The notes under the pieces are model-generated. The model saw nothing but the letters and a program-made list of their open reading frames with translations, had not been told where the DNA came from and made no database searches. A program made the position numbers and the translations under genes. This document shows, one piece after another, positions 1-11,510 of a DNA stretch of 64,000 nt (position 1 is the first letter of the stretch; the number at the start of each line of letters is the position of its first letter). Source of the DNA: Chlorophyllum brunneum (Eukaryota; Basidiomycota; Agaricomycetes; Agaricales; Agaricaceae); the NCBI GenBank assembly GCA_963576785.1, contig OY756139.1:310001-374000 (forward strand), written 5' to 3'.

Positions 1-296
1 ACTATAGTTAGACATTACATTCCTATCATGCACCTATTGTACTCATTATTCTAGAATATCTGTTTCATCCCCTATTCTATTCCTTATGGCTGTACTCTTT
101 CTGACTCATTCTACTTGTCACTATAACTCCTTTACTCTGTTCCTTTATTTTTAGTATTTACCACTAGTATATAAAGTGTAGTAATATTTGATGTATTCCT
201 TACACTTTACCAATTGTATCATCCCTTACTCTTTTTTCTACTTCCTTATCTTTATCCAAATACTTGCAACCTGAGTCCTAGACTAAGGTTGTAACA
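1..296 (+). repeat. GypA LTR, left end cut by the window
   Basis: This matches the LTRs at 28974, 31950, 51274 and 57300 over its whole length. It contains the family TATA stretch CTAGTATATAAAG and ends in GTAACA. About 8 bases of the 5' end lie outside the window. It is not followed by the family primer site TTGGTAAAGTGT, so it is either a 3' LTR or a solo LTR. The left flank cannot be seen, so its target duplication cannot be checked. Confidence 0.85.
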
Positions 297-384
297 AACT
301 TACTCCATGTACATATTGGTATTGCTTTGAGCTGCTATCTCCTTTCTACTCAAATAATGAAATGGATAGGCCAGAAAAAAGTCA

Positions 385-999
385 TGTTAAAGTTTTAGTC
401 ATATTCTATGAATAGGTTATAAAGTTATTATAATAATAATAGACTGAACCAAAACTTCCTATAAGTTGCTCTGCATATGATGAATGTCATACTGAGTCAA
501 TTATGACTAGTAATAACAATTGGTACTTGATAAATCATTCTATATGGTTCTAATGACTAAAATACATGTTTTATAGTACTTAGTAAGAGTCAAATAGAAC
601 ATTCTATGTATTTCTGACACAACATGTGTTTTTATGACTTTATATGTAGTATGACTCATCTATGCTTTCCTAGATATATATAAACCCCATATAGCAGACA
701 TATTCTGCATCTTGTTCAATTAAACAACTTCTTTATTATTACCTATCTCTTCCAGTACAATTGAACAACTTCTTCATCATTGCCTATCTCTTCTAGTACA
801 ATCCCAACCTGATCTACTTGATTTTCAACTTGCTACTACTAAAACAGACTGTTTCATCAATAACATCTGTCTATCTGAATTACTTTTCTATAGATATCAA
901 ATAGAAGTATACTTCCTTAGTTAGTATACCCTATATTCTCTTCCACTGCATTTATTATTGCTACCCAAGCAACAACTCATTATGGTTGTTTCCTCAACA
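385..999 (+). repeat. Solo LTR of Copia family CopB, with target duplication
   Basis: This is homologous to the CopB 5' LTR at 58732..59303; shared stretches include TATATAAACCCCAT and CTGTCTATCTGAATTAC-like blocks. It begins TGTTAAAG and ends CTCAACA. It is flanked by a perfect 5-bp duplication, AGTCA, at 380..384 and 1000..1004. No internal element sequence follows, so this is a solo LTR left by LTR-LTR recombination. Confidence 0.85.
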
Positions 1000-1004
1000 A
1001 GTCA

Positions 1005-3030
1005 AGCCATGATATAACATTGCAAGAGAGGACCTGTCAGCCCCTGAGAAAGAGGATGATATTATCAATGTCAATACCTTGATTTGAGCTGCATAGCCCA
1101 GTATACTCCAATATAAACAGAAGCTTGATGCAAAGAGAATATCTACAAAATTACCAATAGTACCTTCTTAGGTACCTAGTCTTGGCATAGATATTGATAT
1201 GGTGAAGTACAGCTTTCTATCACCAACCACTATTTTGGTTCTGATAGTATTATAAATTGATTTTATAACAGTTATTAACATATTATATTCTAATATTTAC
1301 AACACCTGTGAGATATAGATTTACTAACTAACAGTTAGAAATGTCTGGACAAATTTCTAATGGAACCCTAACATGGGCTTGAAAGCTTGATGTTTGGTGC
1401 ACACATATACAGAACTATCACTTATTATAAGAGATAGCACTTGGTTAGGTTTTTTTTGTGAACATCTGATTATTGATCATCAATTGTCTAGTAACTGTAT
1501 CTTAGTATCTTGTTTCCTCCTATACTTTAGGTGATCCCAATATTGCTTGGAACTAGGCAAGACTTACCATAATCACCAGCTATCCCTCAAATTTGGGACA
1601 GGTCAATGCTTTTACCAAAGACTCTCTACCACAATTGAGGTCATGTTTTGAACTTGCTACATTTAATATCACAACTCACCAATTTAGTCTTTGTCAGAAT
1701 TTAATTAATAAGTCCTATATTTCTTAACTAGGTCCATCTCTATTATGCATACCAAACTGGCCAGTTTTTTTGCTTCTTCTATAAGCATTGACTTCCCTGC
1801 TGTGATCCAAAATGTAATAGATCTCCCAATGCTGTTCCTATCTGAGGGGATTGGGACAGCAGCAACTGTCTGTAAGGGTAGTGTTCTTCTGTGGAAACAC
1901 TAAAAAGTTGGGGTGCCAACCATTTACAGAAAAAATTGATTAACAAAAAATCAAAACTGGGATGGCAAAGGGTAATGTTTCCCAAGGATTGGAGTATAAT
2001 TATTGCCTAATACTCATTCTATTTTTGCACTCCATCATAAAAAATAGTTACATTGCACGAAAAGTCCCCTTGTGAGAGTATATCTTGGTTGCTGTCTCTT
2101 GTGTGGGCCACAGAGTACTTAGAGGCTGACACTTCACATGTGCACGTGATCAACCTTTGCAGGCCGGTCGTCATCTCTGCAGTAAAATTAATTGTTCATC
2201 CACAGGCATGCTTTATTGATTCATTCGCGGAGAGAATCATCAAGTGATGGCATCATTAAGAAGCGAAGGGGAAGGTCTTGATCATGACAGAAGATGTTTT
2301 GGGGTAGTTAACATGATCCCATGGGCACCCCCGGCTCCGGGGTGTATGGATCTGTGGATGGTGGTTGATTAGCTCTGTATCACTACCGCTTTTGTCGGAC
2401 AAATTTCTCTGCGCCCAATCTCCGCACGACGTAATGGGTGGGACGACGTACAATACCGTAAGGCCAGCAGCAGACGTGATACATTCATACGATTGGAGTA
2501 TCATTGTCATCGCGAAGCTTTCTCGCCAAGTCACTGAGCTTTTAAGGCACGTACAGCCCTTCTTCACCAGTTACCCTTGATTGATATCAAGTGACTTGTG
2601 GAGTAGCAATCTGTACACTGTATTCTATAGCCGAGGATTTGTGTCTTCTCGGCTCGGACGGATGGTATATCTACAGAGTTCACATCCTTCTGTTGGAGTT
2701 GTCGAACCCTATCTCCGAATCAGTCACATGCATAGGTTTCGGTCCCGCCCTCCTCCCTGAGGAGGGGAATCTGTAATCTCGCTTGCTGGAAGAATCTGCT
2801 ATCTCGCTTATTGGAGCGGCACCGAAAAGGATGGTGTTGTGCGATCACCGTGGTTCAGAAGTATGCAATGAATAAACATCAATAAGTCTATTTGGCAGGG
2901 AGCCGTACTCAACGAGTGCACATGTAACAGCAATTTCAATGTGGGAAAGTGTCTCTACAAGAATGAATTTCGATGCGTTAATTACTCGGAGTAGGGGGTA
3001 TATGATAGGATAATTCATGAAAGCAGCAGC
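1005..3030. other. No recognisable gene; AT-rich then mixed intergenic sequence
   Basis: From 1005 to about 2040 the sequence is AT-rich and resembles decayed DNA, with only short ORFs that show no family features. From about 2040 composition shifts to that of the gene region. I see no intron-linked coding exons before the laccase stop codon. Confidence 0.5.
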
Positions 3031-5261
3031 TCAGTTGTTACCGGCATGTTTGACAGAGTCAGGTTCCTTATCCCAGATAGGGCAAAGTTGTTCCCATTCC
3101 TCTGAAGTCACTTTATGAGCAAGGAGCCAAGAAGCTGAAGATGGGATGGCGTACCAGGAGGGTTAGGATTGGCAGATGCGGTATCATTAGGAGCTTCGGC
3201 AAACACGACTGCGAGACCACTACAGATGGGAATGTCAATTTCGGTGATGGCTGGTTGAATGCGATACCCCAACTCACTCCTTGAGATGGAAATCAATGTG
3301 GCTGGGACAGGTCTCGTAAATCGAGTGATAATGAATCAGGACCACATAAGGACTCACCAGTGGAAGATCCATGGTCCAGGATTATCGGTCCTGAAGCGGA
3401 CAGCAACGAAATCGCCCTCCGTATCACCAGCATTGACAGTATCCCTGACCACTGGGTTGTTAAAGTCAAATTTACCGGTATCGGCACTCCTGATGACATT
3501 GAAGTTGTGCTATATGTAGATTACCATTAGCATTAACACAACCCCATTGGGTAGCGAAATTCGGACTTACGCCATGCAAGTGGAATGGGTGGGGTCCTCC
3601 AATAAGGCCACTTGGCATGTTGATTTGGATCGTCTTGTTTCTTTCCACGGTGTACACCGATCCTTTAGGAAGAAGGTCATGCGCATCCTTCGTTCCACTC
3701 AGGATTTGGAGCAACACAGGGACTGTGGGCGGCTGGTAGACTGTGCCGTTGATGCTGAACTTGAAGGCATCCGGGTCGAAAGCGAAATCAAAATTGAAGG
3801 TTTGATCAGCGCCGTCAGGGTCAGGCTTTCCTGGAACAGCCACGGCTTTGAAAGGGTGCAAGTTGGCCTCAACGAGAGGAATTGTCTTTGCTTGTTGTGA
3901 AGATGTTGGCTCTTGGACTTTCGCACCCTGATACCTGAGAATTGCAGAGTTGACACCATTTTCGAAGGTGGAGTTCAGGTTCCCATGTCCGGAGTTGGGA
4001 AGGGCACGGATCCAGTAGTTGTCCACGGCTTGATTGGCGTTCATGACCAGGGAGTAACGTTGACCTATTCCACGATATGAACAAGGTATCAAGTATCCCA
4101 CATTTTTGACTTACCAGCGAAAATATGTACACTGTTCACGGTATTAGGAGAGACTTCCACACCCTCAACTTCGATAACGGTAAGGTTGTGACCATCAATA
4201 GAGAAGATGAAGTCGGGATCGCAGGAGATGGAGATGAGGCGGAAGCGGTAACGTTTGCCTCTCACGACGTTGACAACCGCCAGCTCGGCGTTCCCTCCAC
4301 CCGGGAACCGTCCTTTACCGTTGATCAAGGTGCTATCCGCTAGTTCGATGCCAGTAATATCAACGGCGAGGGTATGATACCTGGGGCAAATTAGTCAGAT
4401 CGGATTCGTACTGGAGTGTGGACGCAGAGCTCACCATTCAGAAAGGGTAATGATCGTGGATTCTGCGTAAAGTGTCAAGCTAGAGTGACGGGGCCGTGGA
4501 AACAAATTAGCTTACCATCATCGACTGTGGAAGATTTATTTAGTGCTATTGGACATGTCACCACCGGCAATCACTCACCATCGTAAAGCGATTTCAAAGG
4601 ATCAGAAGGATCATAGATAATTAAAGCGCCACGAATACCATCACAGTATTGTACACCTAAAATAACGTCAAATTGAATTCAACCCTCAGCATAAGGCAAT
4701 GGCCGTACCGAAGTGTGAGTGGTACCAGAATGTACCGGCCTCTGTGGGTGTAAATACGTATTGGAAAGAGTTATTGGGCGCGATTGGGCATTGAGTAACT
4801 TCAGCGGTGCCGTCCATAAAATTAGTGCCCTTCTGAAACATGCCGTGCCAGTGCTAATTAAAAAAGTGAGCGAGATATTACACTTGGAGCATCAATAATA
4901 CGTACGATAGTGGTGCCCATGATCTGTTTGGGGTCCGAAAGCTGGTTAACCACGTTTATCTTGACTTGGTCACCCTGAGGCGGTGTTCAGCGCATCAGCA
5001 GAGTGGAAACTGATGTGAAGCTATACCTTGAGGGCTTTGATGACGGGGCCTGGGTGTGTGCCGTCGATGACCGAAGCGCTGTTGGTTACGAGGTCAGTGT
5101 ACTTCAGAGAAGAGCAGACGGAGAGGAACCAACGGGCGGTTGAAGCCATCCGGTGCGATAACTTTGTTTGTCAAGGTGATGGTACCCTCTGAGCCGACAG
5201 CTGTGACCAAAGTGGTCGTAGCCCAGAGAAGGAGAGGAACGAAGTGTAACTTGGGCAGCAT
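3031..5261 (-). CDS. Laccase (multicopper oxidase), secreted
   Basis: This is a secreted blue copper oxidase that oxidises phenols while reducing oxygen to water. It starts at 5261 with a signal peptide ([13 protein letters not shown]...) and is split by roughly a dozen GT-AG introns of 40-60 nt, including a 9-nt micro-exon at 4516..4524. The spliced protein shows all four copper motifs in order: [33 protein letters not shown] and [20 protein letters not shown]. The residue ten after the conserved cysteine is Leu, the axial T1 position typical of class 2 laccases. The protein ends ...SVKHAGNN with a TGA at 3031..3033. Exon joins are inferred from splice sites and family motifs. The first donor (GTTGGT) is the least certain. 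Confidence 0.93.
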
Positions 5262-6787
5262 CCCCCCTTTCTAATAATACTTAAGGTTGGGGCGTTAGAG
5301 CAATGAAAGGAAAGGAGGAAGTGGTGAAGTAAAATTTCAGCTACAACCTGTTTTATATCATCCTAGAGACTGGAGCAACGACAATCAGGGATCTCACAGG
5401 GGGTGATAGATCTGGTGAACTGAGCGTTTAGGAGTGTTAGTACCGACTCGGTTTTGTGGCACTGCAGTGACGAAAGCCCATGTAGAGTGAAAACCCCGAT
5501 TCACCTAGATGGACGGCGAACAATGTTCCTGAAATAGTCTGATAAACTTTATAATTAGTCAAAGATTTCCTCAAAGCTGTGAGACGTCTTGATCGCAAGT
5601 TGAAAGAATCTACTTTCAAACACAGTGATATGTTTTGTGCCTTAACTCATGTCCAGGATGATGAATGTTTTGGCCCTATGGCGTCGGGCCTGACACCGGA
5701 ACGCAGTGCAAGGCCGCCCAAACTCCATGCGTACCGGAAGGGAATAAAACCCATCAAAAATGTTTCCACTTATTCCCTCCAAGCGAAGCCTCCATACCCG
5801 TCCTGGACCCTGGAGGCGCAGAATAGGTCAAGTTCGTGGATTGTGAGGAACAACGAGAACACCGTACTTCCCATGCTACTCCTGATGCAGGTGTAAATGT
5901 GTAAATGGTCACCGCTTGCTCGGGAGCGCGGGATTTTAGGTGTTAAAAATAGGACAGATAACAGAAGAAAATGATATGGAGCTATGGGTATCAGGTTATT
6001 CCGGGCGGCTGTCGTTCGACGTCTTGGTAAATGGAGTTTCCGAGATTGGAGGGAGGGGAATGGTGACCTTTCAGATAGTTGCAGGCACACTTGATTTCCA
6101 AACCAGCTTGAAACAAGAATAAAACGGACGTCCTAGCGAAGGAGCACCAACTCAATCGGTAGGAGTACTTCGGGCGGTTTTCGGAGCAGTCATAATAGCG
6201 TTCCGGGTCTCACGTGATTCGGCTTGACAGTTAATGTACAGGGTTGCTTCGCGATGACACACGGACAACCGTACAGAAATTCATTCTGTTCTAAAACGTC
6301 TGGTTGCGATGACTTGAGGACCTGGACAGCCAAGGTGACTGGGGGTTCATTCCGGAAGCATACTCGGGGCATACTCTGCACCAGGAAAGGAATCAATCAG
6401 ACCTGCTGAAGAGAAGACACCCTTGATATGGTACAAACTGCCCGGTCATTTTGCTTTCAAGATAGCTTGATGCCATTGTGTCTGGAAGGTTCTAGATACG
6501 GGTTTTAGGGCATCCGCCTTTCGATATCATCTCATTCGATCAACTCTGTCCAGCATCAGTCTTCCAGCAACTGCGTGGGCGACCACGAGATCCTATCGTT
6601 CAATTACTGAACGTGCACACGAGACGTTCGGTGCGTCCTTGGACCTTACGTCCAGCAGCAGGCATGAGCTGACTACCTTGTGTAACAGAGTCGAGGACTG
6701 CGCGTACAACACGCATCCACCACGTTCTTTCGAAACACAAGCATTATACATAAAGTTTCGTTCGTCTCTTGCTCTCTTCATAACGAT
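5262..6787. other. Intergenic region between laccase and coiled-coil gene
   Basis: This holds the divergent promoters of the laccase (leftward) and the coiled-coil gene (rightward). Short open frames occur but have no recognisable motif. A TATA-like CATTATACATAAAG and a CT-rich tract sit just before the ATG at 6788. Confidence 0.5.
5351..5358 (-). promoter_or_regulatory. TATA box of the laccase gene
   Basis: On the minus strand the sequence reads GATATAAAACAGG, about 90 bases before the laccase ATG. It is followed by a pyrimidine-rich leader. Assigned by sequence and position only. Confidence 0.55.
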
Positions 6788-9405
6788 ATGCCACTGAACC
6801 TCAAATACCCAAGTGTACCCCGAAGAAATTCTAAGAAAACCGATGGATCCACTGCTCCCGTACTGAGTAGTTCACCACCAGCCGACTCGGTCCTCAGCGC
6901 TTCGGCGAGCAATGTAGTTCCCGAACAACGCAAACCCTCCCTTTTTAGGAAACAAACTGACACTCTTCCCCCCACGGTTACCCGACAACCATCGCAAACC
7001 TCTATCTATTCTACCATCTCTAAAGCAGAGAAAAAACGCTCAGCATGGCGTGGCGTTGCCAAGGGCCTCCCACATCTGCTCAAATCATCTCGCGGAGCAT
7101 CTTCCACCTCCCTCGTATCTGTTTCTCAGGAACCTCCACCAGCCCTACCAGACCCTGCTGATGCACCCCAGTCCGCGTCGGTAACCCGCTCAAAAATTCC
7201 TGTCAGACGAACGACACTATCCCCGAAGGCATCTGCATTGGTTGACAAGCAATCTGATATACCTCCGAATGCTGGACACACGGAGAAGTCAAGCCGTGTT
7301 AGCCAAGGACGTGATAGCGGTGAAAGGTCGGTATCGTTTCAGTGTCACAATAACCGGTTGGCTCAGGTACTCGAAATAGGACCAGTGCCGAGTTGTCAGA
7401 TGGGTCTGCAACTATGGTCGAGGACTCCCAGAATACTACGCGTTCTTTTGGCGAGGAATTGTCCATTACGCGACAACAGTTGGCCGAAGTTATGAATGAG
7501 TGTTCTGCCTTGCATGAACACATACGTACTCTCGAGGGTACTCATGATGAACAGCTTCGTCAGAGAGTAGAAGAAGCAGTTAACCACACGAAGAACGAGA
7601 TTGTCCGTGCGCACGGGTCCGAGTTGCGGAGCCAGCAAGAATCTATTCAAACTTTGGAGAAGAGGAACAAGGAGCTGGTATCGCAAATTATGATGGTAGA
7701 ACACGCGAAGGAAGGGTCCCATCACAGCCACGCCGCAGAGAAAGAGTCTTTGGAGCTTCGAGTGCGTCACTTGCAACATGACTTGGAGTCCCTCCAACAC
7801 GACCTGACGACGAAGAATGATACAACGTCCAATTTGACCCTAGAGAATGAGGGGTTACGAGCGCGTATTGTAGAGTTAGAGGAAGAGGGCCGGGGCCTGG
7901 CCGAAGGGGGAGCGGAGGCACAGCAGAAGTTACTTGATGACGTCAATCACTTACGACATCAACTTGAGGATACACAACACATACTCTCCGAGCGCGATGC
8001 TCTAATCAGCAGTTTGAAATCAGCTAGAACGGAGACGGAAAACCTGCTCATTTGCGCACAGGCCACTGTGGACGAGAAGGAAATGGTAGTTGGTGATTTG
8101 CAGCGTCGTGGTGATGGACTCGGGGAAAAGAATCGGGTCCTTGAGCAGAGAATTCTTGGTTTGGAGAGGGAACTCGTAGAAGCGAATGATTCTGCACGGG
8201 AGGCCCTTCAAACAACTGCTGACGATTACGAGCGTCAGATCGCACACGCCGCAAGTGACGTCCAGGCACTTCGTGATCAACTCTCCTCTTCCACCTCCAC
8301 CATCCAAAAACTCCAAGCCTCCCTTGACACCTCACGTGCCGATGTTAAGAAGGCGATCAAAGAGGCCACGGACGCCATTCACGAACTTCGCCAAGTTCGA
8401 GATCAGCACGCGGCTCTCCAGGAAACGTCTCGTGCGTGGGAGGATCAGAACAAAGCGTACCAGACGGAACGGGCAGAATTGATCCGCATCCACTCGGCCG
8501 AGATTGAAGCTGAGCGCCGTGCGATACACAATCTTCGCCGATCTATGGAGACTTTAGAGCGCAAGTCGGTGACGAAGGATGACCATTCTCCGATCCTAGT
8601 TCAGACGTTGCGTCAGGAGATTATGGATTTGAAAGAACTCCGAGAACGGGATGAAGGAGAGTCCAACAGGTTACAGAAGGATTTGGAGGTGACGAATGCT
8701 ACGCTTTGCGCGCTGGAGGAGAAGAACAGGATCGCGCTGGAAGCTGTGACAGAGGAGAAGATGCGGCTTTCCGACGAGATCGACCGGCTGCGACGGCAAT
8801 TGGAGGACGTACAAGGCCAACTCCATGAGCGTGATTCACGTGCTCAGAGTCATGGAGGTGAGGAGCAGAAATGGAGGGATGAGATGCACAAGGCGCATTC
8901 GACCATTGAAGAACAGAAGGCTGTCATTGCACGTCTTCAACATGCAGTTGGCGAACAATCAAGAGAAGACCAACAACAACCTCGACTCTTACTTAGCGCT
9001 ATGAAGGGTGCTCCGACCCGCGTGAATAATCAACGACCCCGCTCCTCGTCATCCGCTTCTCACGTCGCGTCAACAAGACCACCTCCACCAACGAAACGGT
9101 ACACCACGGACGGTAACGAAGCACGCTGCAAACCAGCGCCATCTACGTCATCCACTCCTCTCAAAGTTCTAAGTGCCACAGCGGCACCTGCCTCCCAATC
9201 CGACGTGTCCGCTAAAATGTTAAAGGACCACGACCGTGCATTCCAGACAGGCTCGACAGACTCGGATTCTGAAGGAGAACATCAGTCTAACTCTCAATGT
9301 CAAGTTAAGGATATCAAACGCGTCAGGCAACAGACTCAGGCGGGACTGGCGTATAGGATGGGGCACGCTGTATTTGGTAGTCTTTGGCGGAGAGTTTGGG
9401 GTTAA
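6788..9405 (+). CDS. Large coiled-coil protein, one intron
   Basis: Not recognised as a named family. Two open frames join through a 47-nt intron at 7320..7366 (GTGAAA...GCTCAG, with a branch-like ATAAC), giving about 856 residues. The first ~200 residues are basic and rich in Ser, Pro and Thr (for example EPPPALPDPADAP). From about residue 200 to 720 the protein is a nearly continuous heptad-rich coiled coil with many Glu, Leu, Gln and Arg. The tail (~720-856) is again disordered and Ser-rich. No membrane segment or enzyme motif is visible. It is probably a cytoskeletal or scaffold-like protein, but that is inference. The TTG at 7393 is not needed as a start because the spliced frame is open from the ATG at 6788. 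Confidence 0.8.
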
Positions 9406-10016
9406 TAATAGGCCTCCGGTGTATACGGCTGGCCATCTATCTTTGATTGATTGATTCTCATTGTGATTAACTTATCCGGTTTTCGATCATGTATTGTAAT
9501 ACCTCCCTGTTCTCAGGAACATCGTCTTACTCTCTCTGCATGTGGATAAGAGAACCGGTTCGTTTGTCTCCACCGACACTTTAGAAGAAATGAAGACGGC
9601 CCGCTTGTTAACTTTCGGCCGACATTGAGACTTCGACTGGAAGTGAGAACGGTTGATTGACAAGATCGAAGGTACTGGCGTGAGTAAGTTGACTCTCGAG
9701 ACGAAGAAAACTAAGAGGTTACGAGGCTGTAAGGGGCACTGAGAGGTTGCAAGACCTCATTGCCATAATAGGGCTGCGATATTCCGTGAACACCATGTTA
9801 CATGTGGAGGCAGGAGGTTTTCGTTAACAGGTAAGCTGTAAGAGGAGGGTGGATACGTTGGGCTGTTTCCACAGTAGTAGCCGGCGTCCGACCTCCAAAG
9901 CGAGTTGACCTCGAGGCACTCTGATCGCTTCCAGCGGTATTATTTTTAGAGTGACCTTGAAGCTTTGGGCCTTGCGCGACATCCGCAATAATTAAACTGA
10001 TCACCGCAACAAAAAC
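9406..10016. other. Intergenic region
   Basis: About 600 bases between two same-strand coiled-coil genes. It contains the 3' region of the first and the promoter of the second. I see no coding exon. Confidence 0.5.
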
Positions 10017-10853
10017 ATGCTGCTAACACGCCATTGCTGCATTGAGACACCCAGTCCAAGCAGGGATCTCCTCATCTCTTCGTCCAACAACGATATGACT
10101 TTGTTCAACAATGGCCACTTGCTCTACAATGGTTCCCCCTCATCTTCACCCAATCGCTCCCAGATATCGATCGGGTCCTCGACCCGAAAACTCGAAAACA
10201 AACACCTTCGTCGTGCGAGATCGGGACTTCGTAAAGTGTTTGGAAAATCCAAGACTTCTCTGGCGTCATCATCCGATGAACACACTCCAGGAGCCATACA
10301 TGGCGAGGTGGACGCCTTACAGCACGAGCTTATGGTCAAAGATGAGAGAGTGAAGGTACTCTTGGAGGAGAATGAACAACATTGGATGGAAATTGCCGAC
10401 ATGAGTAGGAAAGTGGAGGAACGAAATAATGATGTACTTTTTTTGCAGCGGGAGATGGAGGATGAACGAAGGATGGTGGAGTCGACGGTGAAAGATAAAG
10501 AAGCGATTGGTTTGAAACTGGTGGAGGTGATGGAACGCGTCCAAGCACTGGAATTGGAATTACAGGGTGAAGGAACTGTGAAAGACGATGTTCGTCGTGA
10601 AACGAAGGTGGACAGATCCTTCGACGCCCCCGTTACAAAGGAAAGTCCACCTGACACCCCCGCCCGGATCAAGGATCAAGGAGTGGCAAGATTGCATAAG
10701 AAATTGCGTCGTGCCCCTTTCTTCTTCCCGCTAGTTGGACTCGGACTTGTCCTTCTTGTATTATATATGCTCAGGAACCAGTCTAAGTTGGAGTCTTGTA
10801 GACCACCACCAACGAAGACGTGTGATACCCCTTCATGTCGTACAGCCGGTTGA
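10017..10853 (+). CDS. Coiled-coil protein with C-terminal membrane anchor
   Basis: A single open frame of 278 residues; an in-frame ATG at 10095 is an alternative start. Residues ~35-85 are Ser-rich and basic, and ~90-185 form a coiled coil with acidic heptads (around KVEERNNDVLFLQREMEDE). One hydrophobic segment near residue 235 (FFFPLVGLGLVLLVLYML) is followed by only ~25 residues. That layout fits a tail-anchored protein on the ER or outer mitochondrial membrane with the coiled coil in the cytosol. It lies between two other coiled-coil ORFs. The family is not recognised, and the function is unknown. Confidence 0.75.
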   Translation: MLLTRHCCIETPSPSRDLLISSSNNDMTLFNNGHLLYNGSPSSSPNRSQISIGSSTRKLENKHLRRARSGLRKVFGKSKTSLASSSDEHTPGAIHGEVDALQHELMVKDERVKVLLEENEQHWMEIADMSRKVEERNNDVLFLQREMEDERRMVESTVKDKEAIGLKLVEVMERVQALELELQGEGTVKDDVRRETKVDRSFDAPVTKESPPDTPARIKDQGVARLHKKLRRAPFFFPLVGLGLVLLVLYMLRNQSKLESCRPPPTKTCDTPSCRTAG

Positions 10854-10977
10854 TCCAGAATACATTTCATGTAATATGCGTGGTACCTTTCAACATACCC
10901 GAGCAGCCCAAAATTTCCTAGGTGTTTTGACACTCTTCACCCCTGCCGTCTCACGCCTAATGTATGTGAGAGGAGTC

Positions 10978-11505
10978 TTATGAGACAGACTGGCCTTTTG
11001 CCGTAGTACTACAACCTAATAAGTCGCCATACAAGTGCTTGGCTTTCTTCGCCACATCCTTCATCTTTTGCTCGAACTCTGCTTTGACGTACTCAATTTG
11101 GGCCCTGAGTTCGTCGTTTTCCATCTTCAGTCTCCCTAGTTCCATTTCGAGGCCTTCGGTCTTGATTCTCAAGTCTCGGTTCTCTTGCTGGAGCGTTCTA
11201 TCCTGACCCGAGAAACCATTCCGATCACTTGTTACACTGTCCTGTTCCCGTGCTTCAGCGATAATCTTCAACTTCCTTGTTATGTTACTCACCCCTTCAA
11301 GCCGCACCTGAGCCGAGAATTCCTGGCTCGCTGCCTTTGCCCTATCTACGGGTTTCATCTGGGCACACTCCGCACCTTGTTGGAGGTATTCGCTCTCTCT
11401 CAGTGAACCTCCCTTCCTCGAAATTCCCTGTGATCTATCATTCGTATCAAACGATGCCAAGCTGAAAGTATCATACCTCCGAATCCAGTTTCGACTTTGC
11501 AACAC
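10978..11505 (-). CDS. Short coiled-coil ORF, 5' end uncertain
   Basis: An open frame of up to 175 residues. There is no ATG at its left end; the first in-frame ATG is at 11358, giving about 126 residues. The last ~75 residues form a leucine-rich coiled coil (TLQQENRDLRIKTEGLEME...). A good acceptor (TTATTCTAG) lies just upstream at about 11511, with a possible donor GTACGT about 57 nt further. The frame could therefore be the last exon of an upstream transcript, but joining it to the HSPA12-like gene in that gene's frame creates a stop. It is convergent with the tail-anchored gene. Function unknown. Confidence 0.5.
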   Translation of the reverse strand: MLQSRNWIRRYDTFSLASFDTNDRSQGISRKGGSLRESEYLQQGAECAQMKPVDRAKAASQEFSAQVRLEGVSNITRKLKIIAEAREQDSVTSDRNGFSGQDRTLQQENRDLRIKTEGLEMELGRLKMENDELRAQIEYVKAEFEQKMKDVAKKAKHLYGDLLGCSTTAKGQSVS

Positions 11506-11510
11506 ATTTC

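Noticed and set aside
8020..8335. Minus-strand frames opposite the coiled-coil gene
   Set aside because: They overlap a long, well supported plus-strand coiled coil and show only the antisense of its heptads.
10124..10672. Minus-strand 182-residue Ser-rich frame
   Set aside because: Antisense shadow of the tail-anchored gene; its Ser-richness reflects the Glu/Arg codons of the plus strand.
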